DNA from: Sycobia sp. Sy_11
Taxonomy: Eukaryota > Arthropoda > Insecta > Hymenoptera > Epichrysomallidae
NCBI GenBank assembly: GCA_018907035.1
Contig: JACCIC010000027.1
Coordinates: 310,001-374,000, forward strand
Direction: 5' to 3'
Length of the DNA: 64,000 nucleotides
Shown: in pieces, positions 11,039 through 22,199 of the stretch
Position numbering within the stretch: position 1 is the first letter of the stretch
Layout: the number at the start of each line of letters is the position of its first letter
The notes under the pieces: model-generated
The model's input: the letters and a program-made list of their open reading frames with translations, nothing else
What the model was told of the DNA's origin: nothing
Databases searched by the model: none
Translations under genes and position numbers: made by a program

Positions 11039-11921
11039 TTAATAAATTATGCAATAAAAATTACAAACTCTACTTAAAGTCCAACATTAAACAAACATAA
11101 AAAAAACTTTAAGAACAAAAAATAATGCCGATAAATAATTATTTATCCAATTTAAGGAGATTAAATTTAAGTAAATAAATTTTTCTTCTTTGAGATATTT
11201 ATTTATAAAAAATGAATTTATTTATAAAAACCAGCATTTTTAACACTCTTTCCATTCGTTTTAAATTGATTTCTATTGATTTTAGTATATAAAGAAACTA
11301 CATTTAATTAATACTACGATATTATTTATAAATTAATTTTTTTACGTCTCTGAATTTTGAATAAAATTTCTGGATATCATTTTATAATTTCATAATTTTT
11401 ATTTTGCTGCAAAAAATTAAAAAAAAATCCTATTTAACCAGACTCGAACCGCTGACACTCTGTGATTCGCAATCGAACGCCTTCGCCACTACACTACAGT
11501 GTACATATAATAATTAAAACTATTTCTAATCAGTATCAATTCGCGTAAGTTACGACATTATTAGTTATTATTATTGAATAAAAAAGTTGTTTATCAAACG
11601 TGTGGAATAAAATCAAATCTAATCTCTCAAATAAGGAATACAATATAGAATAGTGAGCTATACATTTACTATTTGTAGAATCACATCTATATCGATGTTT
11701 TAGCAGATTTAAGTTATTTTCATAAAATAAAGCATTCACGTTGATAAAAATGCATTCAGTTATTCAATATCTTTCAATAATATTCGTAAATATTAAACCT
11801 ACAATTAAGTAATTTTAATTAATTAATTAATTAATTAGATGGTCTGGGAACTATAGCGTAGTTTGTGTACTTTTCTGTAAACTCATACTACTTCTTAAGA
11901 CTGTAAATAATACTTTACTGT
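11039..11921. repeat. Palindrome spacer (883 bp)
   Basis: This is the sequence between the two arms, not itself palindromic at high identity. It holds a diverged inverted copy of the left outer flank (11070-11370 against 6220-6480), a tRNA-like sequence at 11437-11506, and relatives of arm sequence (11563-11760). 11750-11930 resembles, in reverse, 38500-38660. The spacer is thus assembled from the same repeat family as the arms, at lower identity. Confidence 0.8.
11437..11506 (-). other. Degenerate tRNA-like sequence at the palindrome centre
   Basis: On the minus strand it reads TAGTGTAGTGGCGAAGGCG (A-box/D-arm type), then TTGCGAA as a possible anticodon loop with GCG, then GGTTCGAGTCT, a near-perfect B box. 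The anticodon stem has mismatches and the acceptor ends do not pair, so this is not a functional tRNA. It is most likely a tRNA pseudogene or the head of a SINE. It covers the exact centre of symmetry (11480). Confidence 0.5.
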
Positions 11922-12495
11922 AGGAGTGTGTCCATACATTACAAATTTGGAGGAATTTTTGATATATTTTACTAAGCTACAAACTATACATTTTGTAAAA
12001 ATTTGACATGATATTTGAACTCCGTAATTTAAAAATTACTGTATAATTCTTTAAGTAAAATAATATGAAAAATATATTTAAAGTAAACGAATCTTTTATT
12101 AATAATACAATATATATAAGAAATGTAAAAGATTTCCAATAACAGAAAAAACCCCAGCAACAACTATTAAAATATTTAGTATAGAATTGACATAATAATG
12201 TAATTTTATAAAATATTCTCATATTTTTTCACATAAGTTTTTATATACACAATAATTACATCATCATTTTAAAGGTTAAATATTTGCACGAAATAATCTA
12301 ATTAAAGGTAAAATAATATATAAAATTTAAAGTATGAAACCCTATAGAACGTTTCAAAGAATATTTGTAGCCTGGGTTTAAAATTAATTCCAAAATGTGC
12401 AAGTATAGAATTATATTTTGTATTTAACATACTTACACATTTCACATTTATCATATATATTCCTTTTAAGATTATTTGAATCCGTACTATAAATC

Positions 12496-12551
<56 letters not shown>

Positions 12552-15500
12552 AATATATAGATATACATAGTAATTACTGTGCAATATGTGTGTAGTTGAC
12601 TTGCCTAAAGCGTGCTACCGTCCGATTCACTATACATGTATATGAGTTGATTGTTTCGTTTTTGTTTTGAAGATCTCGCGCTGGCTATACTTCCCTTATG
12701 AAATGAGATGTCCGCAAATAAAAAATTTACTTCTTATGTATTTTGACTCGTAGAGCACAAATCCTGAGGTCTTTTTTAAAAATCGGGGCAGTACATTATT
12801 TAAATCACTTCTATTTCAACAAATGGAAGAGAATTAAAATGTGATATCGGAAAATTTTTTTCTGAAAAAATAGATTATTTCAAATAAAAAAGAATCTAAG
12901 AATTATTCTTCCAAAATGCATATTAAAAAATTTATGATTTTTAGAAATACAAATTTTGCAATCTTTTTGCAACTTAAAAAATCTGTAAAATTGCAGCAGG
13001 TTCAAATTTTTGAAAAATTCATAATATTGCTTCTTGAGTAATCTTTTTGAATGATTTAAATCTAAATTTTGTTAAATAAACCATGACTTTAGCAATAAAC
13101 ATTTAATCCTTGTTACGCCACTTTTTGATGCATATCGTCTCGTTCTGACAACATTCTCGTCTGTTATTTTTATTAAAAATTAATAAACATTTGTATAAAT
13201 TAGTTTATTAATGAAGTTTTATTTAGTATATTCAATTATTAAAACATGTAAACAAATAAATATAGAAACATGAAATGGTACATGTATTGTAGATAAATTC
13301 AGTTGTTTTTTTGTTAATATTAAATATTAATATGAATATAATTATTTTCATACAATGAATAATAATATAAATAAACTACATGCACAATTTCGGAATATTG
13401 TACTGGCATTTAGATTGTCGATTTTTATGGTGTAAAGCAGAAAAATATAATGGTCTTCCTAATTTATCTTACGCAATACGAAAAATCTCAAAAAATATTT
13501 TAAATAATAATTTTAGATCACAAAAAATTTTTTAATTTTCGAGATAAGTTCGTTCAAACCATTACTTTTATGGCTTACGCTACGAAAATCGAAAATCTAA
13601 AAGTCAGTACGATACTTCTAACTAGTAGCTTAAAAAATATAAGTTCATACGTTTTCATCAAAATTAGACGAGGAAACTAATCGGAAGTTTGTTATTTTTC
13701 ATTTATATTAGTATGCACATTTACGTACATATACGTTTACATATACGTTAACATTTAGATTCGTAAGAATATTACAATATGTGTGATACGTTTTATGTTA
13801 TAACAAATATATAATTATATCCTTTAAAATTTATATATAATTTTTCTTTAGATTTTACAGAATTTATTGATCCAAAATCTTTTGCATTTATTACATTATA
13901 TTATATTAGAATAGTTTAAATATTTTTTTTTATTTTCTTTAATTCCAAAATTGTACGGGAATAATTAAATTCAGTAATTTTAATACCATATCAGAAGGTT
14001 ACAAAATATCTAGTTTCCAGCTTATTAATTTTTCAAAAATTCCTTTAAATTTGTAATGTGTGGTTGTCATTTGGTGTCTTAAAAAGATTTTTAGTTTTCG
14101 TTCATTTTAACAGTAAATACAGTAATTGAAGTAATTGAACAAGGATAAAAAATCCTCATCCGAAATGACAGTTCGCCTTGTCGAAAATAATCTCAAATGA
14201 ATTATGTACATTTGATTTTATTCATCACTTTTAACAAACAACTTTTTTATTCAATAATAATGATATATACGCTGTGAATCATTCAGACAATTTTAAAATA
14301 TTCAAAAATTTCATGAAACCTGTACAAATTTAAAACAATAACCGTAAAATAATCCTAATAATAAAATGACATTTCAATTATATTCAATTATTTCTAATTT
14401 AAGCAAAAGAAAGTATTGAAGTCAATTTTTACATAGTCAAGTATATGTAAATCTGTATGAGTACCAATTCGTGTAAGCTTCGAAATTATTACTCATTATT
14501 ATTGAATAAAAAAGTTGTTTGTTAAAAGTGATGAATAAAATCAGATGTACATAATTCATTTGAGATTATATATATATAATTAATGAACGCCTATTTGAGG
14601 ATTTCGATGAAAAAAATTTTTTTCAAACCTATCCACATATGAATTTTGAAAAAATTGGTACATTTACTCTAAAACCATCATACTTGAAATCAATTTTTAT
14701 ATTAACTATATTAATCGTATCGATGACGAAATTTTTCATTTATATGCTATATTATTTAAACTTTAAAAGCGAAGTAAATAACATATTAACTGTTAAAAAC
14801 TTTAAAGGACAAACAATTCAATCGTTTAAATTTTATAAATAAGAATATTAGATTAAATACTATTTTTCACAATCAGTCTCAGTTGACGGGCAGATATGTT
14901 ACAATTATTTGGATAATTAAATTATGAATGTTTAAAAATTTTAGCAATTTATTGTTTTTAATTCACTCCAAATTAATTGACGAAACAAAGCGTAAACTGT
15001 ATTAGTTCGATATAGATATGGTCTAGTCTAGTTACTAGAAACTAGTCTGAGTTAATCAATTTGAACTATAAAGATTTTAGAGTAAATCTTCCAATCTTTT
15101 CGAATTTTAGGTTATATTTTGGACAAAAAAAATTTTCAAGCAAAATCTTGAAACCGGTGTTCATTGTTTTTACGTATAGAAACTGTAAAAAATTTCATAC
15201 GATTATAAAATGTCAAATTCAGATTGGCATGCGATTTATAAGAGAATGTATTTCGAGCCTAATTATTTAATGCAGTTCATGAACTCTTAAACTTTTATGT
15301 AATATAATTTTATGCCGTTTGTGCTTGAGATTCCGAAATTCAACCACATTCTACTTACTCTTTTGGAGTTATTTTTAAATCTTCTATCGGAATTTGTACA
15401 AAACGTTTTAATTTTTATACATTGTAACTTTTAAATGAAAAAGTAAAGAAAGTATAAATCTTTTCTACAAATTTAAAAAAGTTTTTTCATGAAACCTACC

Positions 15501-16424
15501 GTTATCGTCGTATCGAAAAGAATGAAGAGTGTGCAGAACAACGTATGGTATATAAAAAGTTAATAAATATCATCTCTTGAATTGTATTTTATAATAATAT
15601 GGAAAATTAGTCTCTTTCTTGACATGGTAAATTTATTAATATTATATGCGCTTTTCAAATACATTTTTAAAAATAAATTTTCGCATAATTTTTTTGTAAT
15701 TTTCATTGTATTATTTTTATAAATTGAATAATTAGGATTAAAAAAAAGTTTTAAACATTGAAGGACTTTTATATTTTTAGAGTTCCCTATATAAGTTACC
15801 TGTTCATAAAGTTAGTACTGCTCTAAAGATTAACATACTATAAGCAATTCACAAGCATCAAAAAATACCAATGTTTCGACCTTCTAATTTTTTTTACACT
15901 TTAAGTTTTAGCTAGATATAATTTAGTTATTTATTATCTAGTTCGTTTTCACTAATGGGCAAAATTAAATAAATGGAAAGAATCTGAAAACGGAGTAAAA
16001 TGTATTTATTGCGTAATAACTTTAATATAATAAAATATTTATACATCAAACCTTTTTTGAAAGGTCGTCTAACAGAATAGCTTTATATTAAGCAATAAGA
16101 AGTAATATCATAATTTAATATTGACGCTATAATTATTTCAAAATCTCCCAACCCAATATCAAAGTATATACTAAAAACACGGTCGTACGCCGGCTGTAGT
16201 ACGCACACTTGCCTTCGGAGTATGACCACGATCCTTGATATGAAAACGTTATTTTTAAAATATTTAATCAAAATGTGAAAATGTGTAATAAACAAAATTT
16301 CATTTTCATTACTTTCATACCCGATGCTTTGTTTCAAAATCGCAGTTTTTCTGAACTCTACATAGTATAAGATGTAAAAAATTTGGTTTGTATCAACATC
16401 GATGGCAAATGTACGAATCGATAG
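11922..16424 (-). repeat. Palindrome right arm, 4503 bp
   Basis: Reverse complement of 6536-11038 (see that arm for pairing and mismatches). All short ORFs of the left arm reappear mirrored. One (16083-16454) is extended past the arm boundary because the flanking sequence differs. The boundary is sharp: pairing ends at 16424 (CTATCGATTCG on the arm side). The terminal ~95 bp beside the spacer are about 90 percent identical, against nearly 100 percent elsewhere. Confidence 0.97.
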
Positions 16425-16679
16425 TCTGTTTAGAAATTCACTCTCAAACAGCAATTTTTAATTATTTATGATTAAATTTTTGTTTAGCTAAATATATTCT
16501 TAATAACAATCCTTCATCGATATTGTTCTTTTAACCTTCTCTCCATATGCGAAGTTTGAAAAGATAACGATTTTTACGCTTTTAGAGTGGGGTAACTTAT
16601 TAAGAAGTGATTTTTTGAAATGCTCACAAATTATAGTCATCTATTTTATTCTTTTGACTATAAAGAATCATACTAGACT

Positions 16680-16975
16680 TTTTGGGATTCCCAGAAAATT
16701 ATTGTAGTATTTTCTGGGATGCCCAGAAAATTATTGTAGTATTTTCTGGAATGCCCAGAAAGTCCTCATTTATTTTCTGGGATGCCCAGAAAGTCCTCAT
16801 TCATTTTCTGGGATGCCCAGAAAATTCGAATAGATACCGCACACTTCCCAGAAAAGCAATTTTCGTTATAAATTTTTTTTTTGCAATTATTAAAAAAAAA
16901 AAATTATTACAATAGTTAATTATAAATGTAAATGTTTGATTTATGTAAAAATAAAGGTGGGTCCCAGAATGTTTG
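16680..16975. repeat. Right cluster of TTCTGGGA/TCCCAGAA palindromes
   Basis: At least seven units lie here, several as the tight palindrome TTTTCTGGGATGCCCAGAAA, separated by short repeated spacers (AATTATTGTAG twice, GTCCTCATT twice). It mirrors the left cluster at 5660-6110 but is shorter and more regular. The unit at 16962-16970 belongs to the right terminal repeat. 16425-16679 between arm and cluster shows nothing recognisable. Confidence 0.85.
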
Positions 16976-16982
16976 GATTTAT

Positions 16983-17013
<31 letters not shown>

Positions 17014-17222
17014 CTAGCATCCCCGTCTCGGCTTCGCCCGAGATAATAATTTAACCAATTTCATAAACAACTCAATAATATCTAAGTAAATCGTAATCTA
17101 TATATAAAAATCTATATTTCTATCAATAATTGACTGTAATTTATCTATCATCGCTCCTGTATAAAAAGCTGCTTCAATGTAGCATACGCTTCAGAAAGTT
17201 CGTATTTAGCTGGCCATTTTAC

Positions 17223-17257
<35 letters not shown>

Positions 17258-17262
<5 letters not shown>

Positions 17263-17976
17263 TATTAAATACGGCTTCGATGGAGAAAATTGTACTTTAG
17301 AGTTCGAGCGGTAGAAAAGGATGTCCAAGTGACTTGAGACGACGCTTACAGAGAGTATTATATTCGGACTATAGAAAATGTCTGGGGACGAATGCTATAT
17401 AGAGTTTTGTGTTGCGGAGGCAAAATACAATGTTCAGATAGCCTGGGATGACTCTTACTGGGAGTGTAAGTGTTCGAATGATAGAATACGAATCTCTTCA
17501 TAGAAGTTGTACTAACATACCTCGAGATCGTTTTCCACCAATTATACACGATAATCCCCGTATAAGTCATTCCAAACCATCTGTAATTCGCCCTCTATCA
17601 TCCAAACACGAAACTCCCCGTAGAAGTTGTATCGACGTACCTGAACATTGTGTCATACCAACTAAACACGATAGTCCCTGTAGAAGTTGTCTCGAGAAAG
17701 CTAGTATCGCTTCCTAATGACTAAACACAATACTGCCCGTAGAAGTTGTATGGAAAGATCTAGATATCGTATTTTACGTTCCGAACGCGAATCTTCCCAT
17801 AGAAGGTAATTTCCTCATATGTGGGCGTCGTTTTCTATCAACTAAATACATTATTGCGCGTAGAAATCGCCCACAGACAAGTGGACATCGCATTCTATCA
17901 TATATATCATATCGTAATCAATCGCCCGTACACGCCAGTACAATATTTCTCAGTAAAACCATATTTAAAATGTGTA
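17258..17976. repeat. Fold-back element made of ~60-bp subrepeats, copy 1
   Basis: Both ends abut TA tracts. The ends are inverted repeats: ATTAAATACGGCTTCGATGG at the left, and the complement of CAGTAAAACCATATTTAAAA at the right. The inside is a tandem array with a 60-base period (GTAGAAGTTGT-type blocks at about 17499, 17561, 17620, 17680, 17740, 17799 and 17859). The first third (to about 17480) is in the opposite orientation, so the array is head-to-head. It has no coding potential. Confidence 0.75.
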
Positions 17977-18002
17977 TATATAATATGTACAATATAATAT
18001 AC

Positions 18003-18057
<55 letters not shown>

Positions 18058-18206
18058 CGTATATTTCCATTTTTTCATTTCAATAGTGTGAATATTTTTG
18101 TGGTGATGCCAACTGAAATTCAAGCAAAATTTTGATATGCGAATAGCATAGTTTTTAAACAGTCGATGGATATTGCGCCTTTTTATGCAGAAGTGACGAT
18201 ATATTT

Positions 18207-18262
<56 letters not shown>

Positions 18263-18290
18263 CAGTTTCGAGGTTGTTGGTAAATAACCA
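17977..18290. repeat. TA and CA microsatellites
   Basis: A long TA run (about 18008-18054), a CA run (about 18211-18244) and a second TA run (about 18245-18262) border about 150 bases of sequence that I do not recognise. Confidence 0.9.
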
Positions 18291-18434
18291 TATTTTGCCA
18301 TCATTTCTTTTGTTCAAAGTAAAAAAACATAGTCTATTGTAACAATTCTGAAGTTAATGTAATTTATAAAAACAAAAATATTATTTTTGGTCACAAATTA
18401 TATTTAGTATGCTTTGGCATACAGAACCATTTTA

Positions 18435-18464
18435 TAAGAGAAAGAGAAAGAAAGACAGAGAGAC

Positions 18465-18512
<48 letters not shown>
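18435..18512. repeat. GA microsatellite inside the CTAGC repeat
   Basis: An imperfect to pure GA tract. The second copy of the repeat has a shorter GA tract in the same place (20500-20527), so the tract is part of the repeat family and has changed length. Confidence 0.9.
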
Positions 18513-19071
18513 GAGATTTATAAAGGTAAGAGAAAATAAAATTTACAAAATCAAAAGATATCCATAAGGTGTGAGAGTAGTGCCAGATAAACCTCAAGAA
18601 CAAAACGGGTAATATCAACTAATGTCACACCTTCTTTAGGATACGAATCCCAAAGGTGGATATGAACATTCGTTTAAGCTGGCCTGGTATTAATACTTTA
18701 AGCAGACTACTTTGAGTTGATGTTCGTGATTCGATACGCCACCTAGTGGCCGCTGATGAAACTGATTGTTAAAACCATTAACTTAATTTATTGATGAAAG
18801 TAAAATGATTTACAATAAAAAACATAGCCTATGTCCTTCCCAAGATAATATAAAATCTAGGGGGCACTATGTTATATTTCAAACATTTTTTCTTAAATTA
18901 AATGTGGATCCTGTATTTCTCGAACTAAATCAATTACTTTATATCAATTAGCTATTACTTTACTAGCATACAATATAAGATTAATAGAATTTATTGTATA
19001 AACTGGATGTATCTTGTTTAAATATAATTATAATTCTAAAAGAATTTAAATAAAAATTACTTAAATCGAAC

Positions 19072-19640
19072 ATACTTGACAAAAAATTAATCTCTACCAC
19101 TTGAACAGTTTGCAATGACGCGATGTAAAATTATTTTTAGAGGATATATTAAAGGAAAGAAATACAATTTGTACGTTTCATCCTCAGTTCATATTTTGAT
19201 TCAATGAAAAGTTATGATATAAAACTAACTAAATTATTTATTGGAGAAATTATTGTACTAAAGTGAATACTTTTTGCTTATTTCAGCTAATAAATAAATT
19301 AAATCCTTCACTTTAGTACAATATTTTCTCCCAGAAAGAAATTTAGTTACCTTTATGACATCTCATTGGTTCTAACAAGCATCTTACGTCATGGAATTGG
19401 ATACCTGTTGTCCTACTGAGAAGCCCAGCATGTAACTGAGCACGAAACTTACAAATTTTATGTTTTTTATTTTTTTAAAAGCCTTTATAATTTTAATGTA
19501 TCCTCTCAAAATAATTTTCTTTTATACTTCTTAAAAAATCAGTTTTCAATTTTAGCCTATCCGCCAGTTGGGCGAATTATCCATATTTTCCATCGTGTCA
19601 TTGTGAAACTATTCAAGTGGTAGAGATTAATTTTTTCTCA
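19072..19640. repeat. Fold-back hairpin element (~570 bp)
   Basis: The left end, AAAAATTAATCTCTACCACT, recurs in reverse complement at about 19616-19636. The centre is a close inverted pair around TTGTACTAAAGTGAA (19253) and its complement near 19305-19323. Intermediate segments also pair (GAGGATATATTAAA against TTTAATGTATCCTC). The identity of the arms is uneven, suggesting an old copy. It has no ORF. 18861-19071 and 19641-20266 around it are plain AT-rich DNA. Confidence 0.7.
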
Positions 19641-20266
19641 CGTATATGTGATTGAATTTATTTATTAAGTTTCACCAAATGCCATAACGCAAACATTATT
19701 TCATTGAAAAAACACTTGGTATAATTTAAAAAATTTTCATTAAATACTTTTATTAAATACTCTGTCTTATATCTTGTAGTCTTGTAATTTTATAATTTGT
19801 AATTAATCACCGAAAAAGCTATCGATATTTACTTGTAATAAAATTTTGTCAAACTTTACTAAGTGTTTTTTATTTTAATTCTGTTAGTGTTAGAAATATA
19901 ATTAAACCTGTTTTATCAAGTGTATACCTAAAATTCTATTAATCTGACAAAGTAAATTTTGTTAACGAAGTAAGAAAAAAGGTATCAAATTTGAACATTT
20001 CTGAATTTTTTTTTAAAAGTATTTAATATGACTGTATTATTTTTCTTGCGAAAAGAACTCTTTAAAAGAATGTAGATAGTCAAATATTAGACATTGAAAT
20101 ATAATATGTGATACCATTGCTTACGATAAAGCTAATAATTATGATCTATATTATACAAAAAGTAAACAAAACTATTTTTTACATTAAAAGTACGAAAATG
20201 TCAAAGCTCCTTGGAAATTTCAGAGTTATTCTAAATAATGCTGTTAATTAGAGATAAATATTATAT

Positions 20267-20956
20267 ATATACTAACATCCCCCCGTCTCGACTTCGCTCA
20301 AGATAATAATTTAAACGATTTCTTAAACAGTCCAATAATATCTAAGTAATATGCCATCATTTTTTTTGTTCAAACTAAAGAATACATAGTCGATTGTCAA
20401 ATTTGAAGTTAATAAAACATATAATAACAAAAATATAATTTGTCGTCACAAATTATGTTCAGTATGATTTGGCATACAGAACCATTTTATAAGAAAAGGA
20501 GAAAGAAAGAGAGAGAGAGAGAGAGAAATTTTCCCACGTAAGAGAAAATAAAAATTACAAAAATCAAAAGATATCTATAAGGTGTGAGAGTAGTGTCAGA
20601 TAAACCTGAAGAACAAAAAGGGTAATACCGACTAACGCCACACCTTTTTAAGGATACGAATTTCAAAGTTGGATATGATCATTCGTCTGAGCTGACCGGA
20701 TATTAATACTGTAAGCGGGCTACTTATGTTAATGTTCGTGATTCAAGACGCCACCTAGTGGCCGCTGATGACACTGACTGCTAAAACCGTTAACTTAATT
20801 TCTTGATGAAAGTAAAACGATTTTCAATAAAAAAGATAGCCTATGTCCTTCCCAAGATAATATAGAATCTATATATCAAATTTCGGAACAATTGGTTCAG
20901 TAGTTTTTTTGGTTATCGTGTACAAACAAAAACACGCTTTGTCTTTAAAATTAAGT
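20267..20956 (+). repeat. CTAGC-ended interspersed repeat, copy 2
   Basis: It starts CTAACATCCCCCCGTCTCGA and is uninterrupted relative to copy 1. It extends further at the right end through TATCAAATTTCGGAACAATT, GGTTCAGTAG and a run ending ACACGCTTTGTCTTTAAAAT. It is non-coding throughout and is followed by an ATGAT/TA microsatellite (20957-21007). Confidence 0.75.
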
Positions 20957-21007
20957 ATGATATGAAGTATGATATGATATGATATGATATGATATATATA
21001 TATATAT

Positions 21008-21245
21008 AATGACAATACATTCCACCCCATAAATTTCCGAAAGCAAGTGATAAGCCCCAGCCGCACCTTTCCTTATATTCAAGAATAGAAGCAGCGCTTA
21101 CCGCAAATAACGTTTATTTTTGGCTGGAAACTTGCCATGATTTTACTCAATTAAATAAACGACACCTTAGGAATGCTTAAAAATAATACTGTAAAGTTGC
21201 TGACAGATACATATATTTTAAATCTAACACACGAGGTCTGACATT
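21008..21245 (-). pseudogene. Mariner fragment, N-terminal part
   Basis: On the minus strand there is a start-like MASFQPK (near 21120-21140), and in another frame LLFLNIRKGAAGAYHLLSEIYG-type sequence, which is the first helix-turn-helix of a mariner transposase. The 5' leader ends in a GTCAGACCTCGTGTG-type terminus near 21245. The same leader and N-terminus, also decayed, occur at 52735-53000. The rest of the element is missing. Confidence 0.6.
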
Positions 21246-21604
21246 TTGCTCGAGATCTATTGGTAATACCATCTTTTGACAAACGCTGGAAATTTACTTT
21301 TACACTGAATACGTTGCTCCGTTAATTTTTCGTGTTTGCCTATGAATAAATATTGTCTTTGTATTATATTTTATATAGAATTTGGTTTTTTGAGGATCAT
21401 CCGTCTGTCGCGTTCAACGATTACGCCGGATATATATATGTATGTATATCTGTTCGGGGATAAAGTGGAAAAGGCCGGTCGAATTGCCATGGCACGCCGA
21501 CTCGTCGAGTTCCCAATCACTTTCAGGCCTGAGAAAGTGCGTAAGGATAGAGAAGGAGAGAAAAAGAAAAGAGACGAGCATTTGGCAACGTTGCCCTTAC
21601 TACC

Positions 21605-21666
<62 letters not shown>

Positions 21667-22199
21667 AAGGTAAAGCAAGATTCGTAGATATTCTCAGGGT
21701 AATCTGTGAGAATAAATACGTTTATATATTTGTATATATAAACTGTCTGCGTCTCGCCTAATGACGAACCTCATTGCCAAATGCCTGCGCGGCGCACGCC
21801 TTCCCGTTATAAAAAGTCGGATCAGATGTGACCGTAACATTGCAGCCTAGCCGTAGGCCCGCCGTGATCCGGCGCGGGCCGAAGTATCCTCTCTCCTCCC
21901 GCACCGATTGTACTTTCCCGCCCCCTGGAAAATTTGGAACTAAGCGGAGGCGCGCTAATGCGCTGTTTACAATCCCTCTCCCCATTTTTTTTATACAAAG
22001 TACGAAACCCGAGAAACCATTTAATATACCAATATTCCAGGATGCTGAAGTAACTAAAATACGTCCGAAATTTTAGTTTCAAGTAGAATATAAAAATTCT
22101 TGAAACAAACGACGTACCGAAATATCGAAATTATTTCGATTTTCTAAATTATTAATGTAATGAAAAATGTATAAATGTTCGTATTATGAATCGCGGTTG
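21246..22199. other. GC-richer unassigned stretch with TA tract
   Basis: 21336-21608 is an open frame of 90 codons, plus strand, with a charged C-terminal half (residues 43-83), but I recognise no domain. A TA tract follows at 21608-21661. 21740-21990 is GC-rich (GCGCGGCGCACGCC, GATCCGGCGCGGGCC) with overlapping short ORFs on both strands. It could be an exon, a promoter region or an unclassified repeat. Confidence 0.3.

Larger units (their letters stand above)
5655..16987. mobile_element. Candidate 11.3-kb fold-back element of unknown family
   Basis: Inference from structure. Both outer ends read GTGGATAAAT or ATGGATAAAT inward, followed after about seven bases by ATTCTGGGA (left 5657-5679; right, in reverse complement, 16964-16986). 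Each abuts a TA tract. Just inside each end lies a cluster of TTCTGGGA/TCCCAGAA palindromes, and inside those lies a nearly perfect inverted repeat. There is no transposase or other recognisable protein, and the longest ORFs are short and AT-rich. It could be a non-autonomous DNA transposon, or a host palindrome that captured an older element. Confidence 0.45.
17013..18860 (+). repeat. CTAGC-ended interspersed repeat, copy 1 (interrupted)
   Basis: It starts ACTAGCATCCCCGTCTCGGC and matches the copy at 20267-20956 to about 17094. The match resumes at about 18296 (TGCCATCATT...) and runs to about 18860 through a GA tract, TGGCATACAGAACC, CGCCACCTAGTGGCCGC and CCTATGTCCTTCCCAAGAT. The 1.2 kb between is extra material (the 60-bp fold-back element plus microsatellites). 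From general knowledge, a CTAGC...CCCG...CTTCGCCCG end is widespread in invertebrate repeats, but I cannot name the family. Confidence 0.7.

Noticed and set aside
11437..11506. Functional tRNA gene
   Set aside because: The anticodon stem has mismatches and the acceptor ends do not pair. Only the A- and B-box regions are good.
6536..16424. Assembly artefact as the default explanation of the palindrome
   Set aside because: Not excluded, but lower identity beside the spacer, substitutions between the arms and different outer flanks favour a real structure. It is left as a point to test with long reads.
17258..17976. CRISPR array, because of the regular 60-base spacing
   Set aside because: The units diverge along their whole length without unique spacers, the array inverts inside, and the surrounding DNA is clearly eukaryotic.
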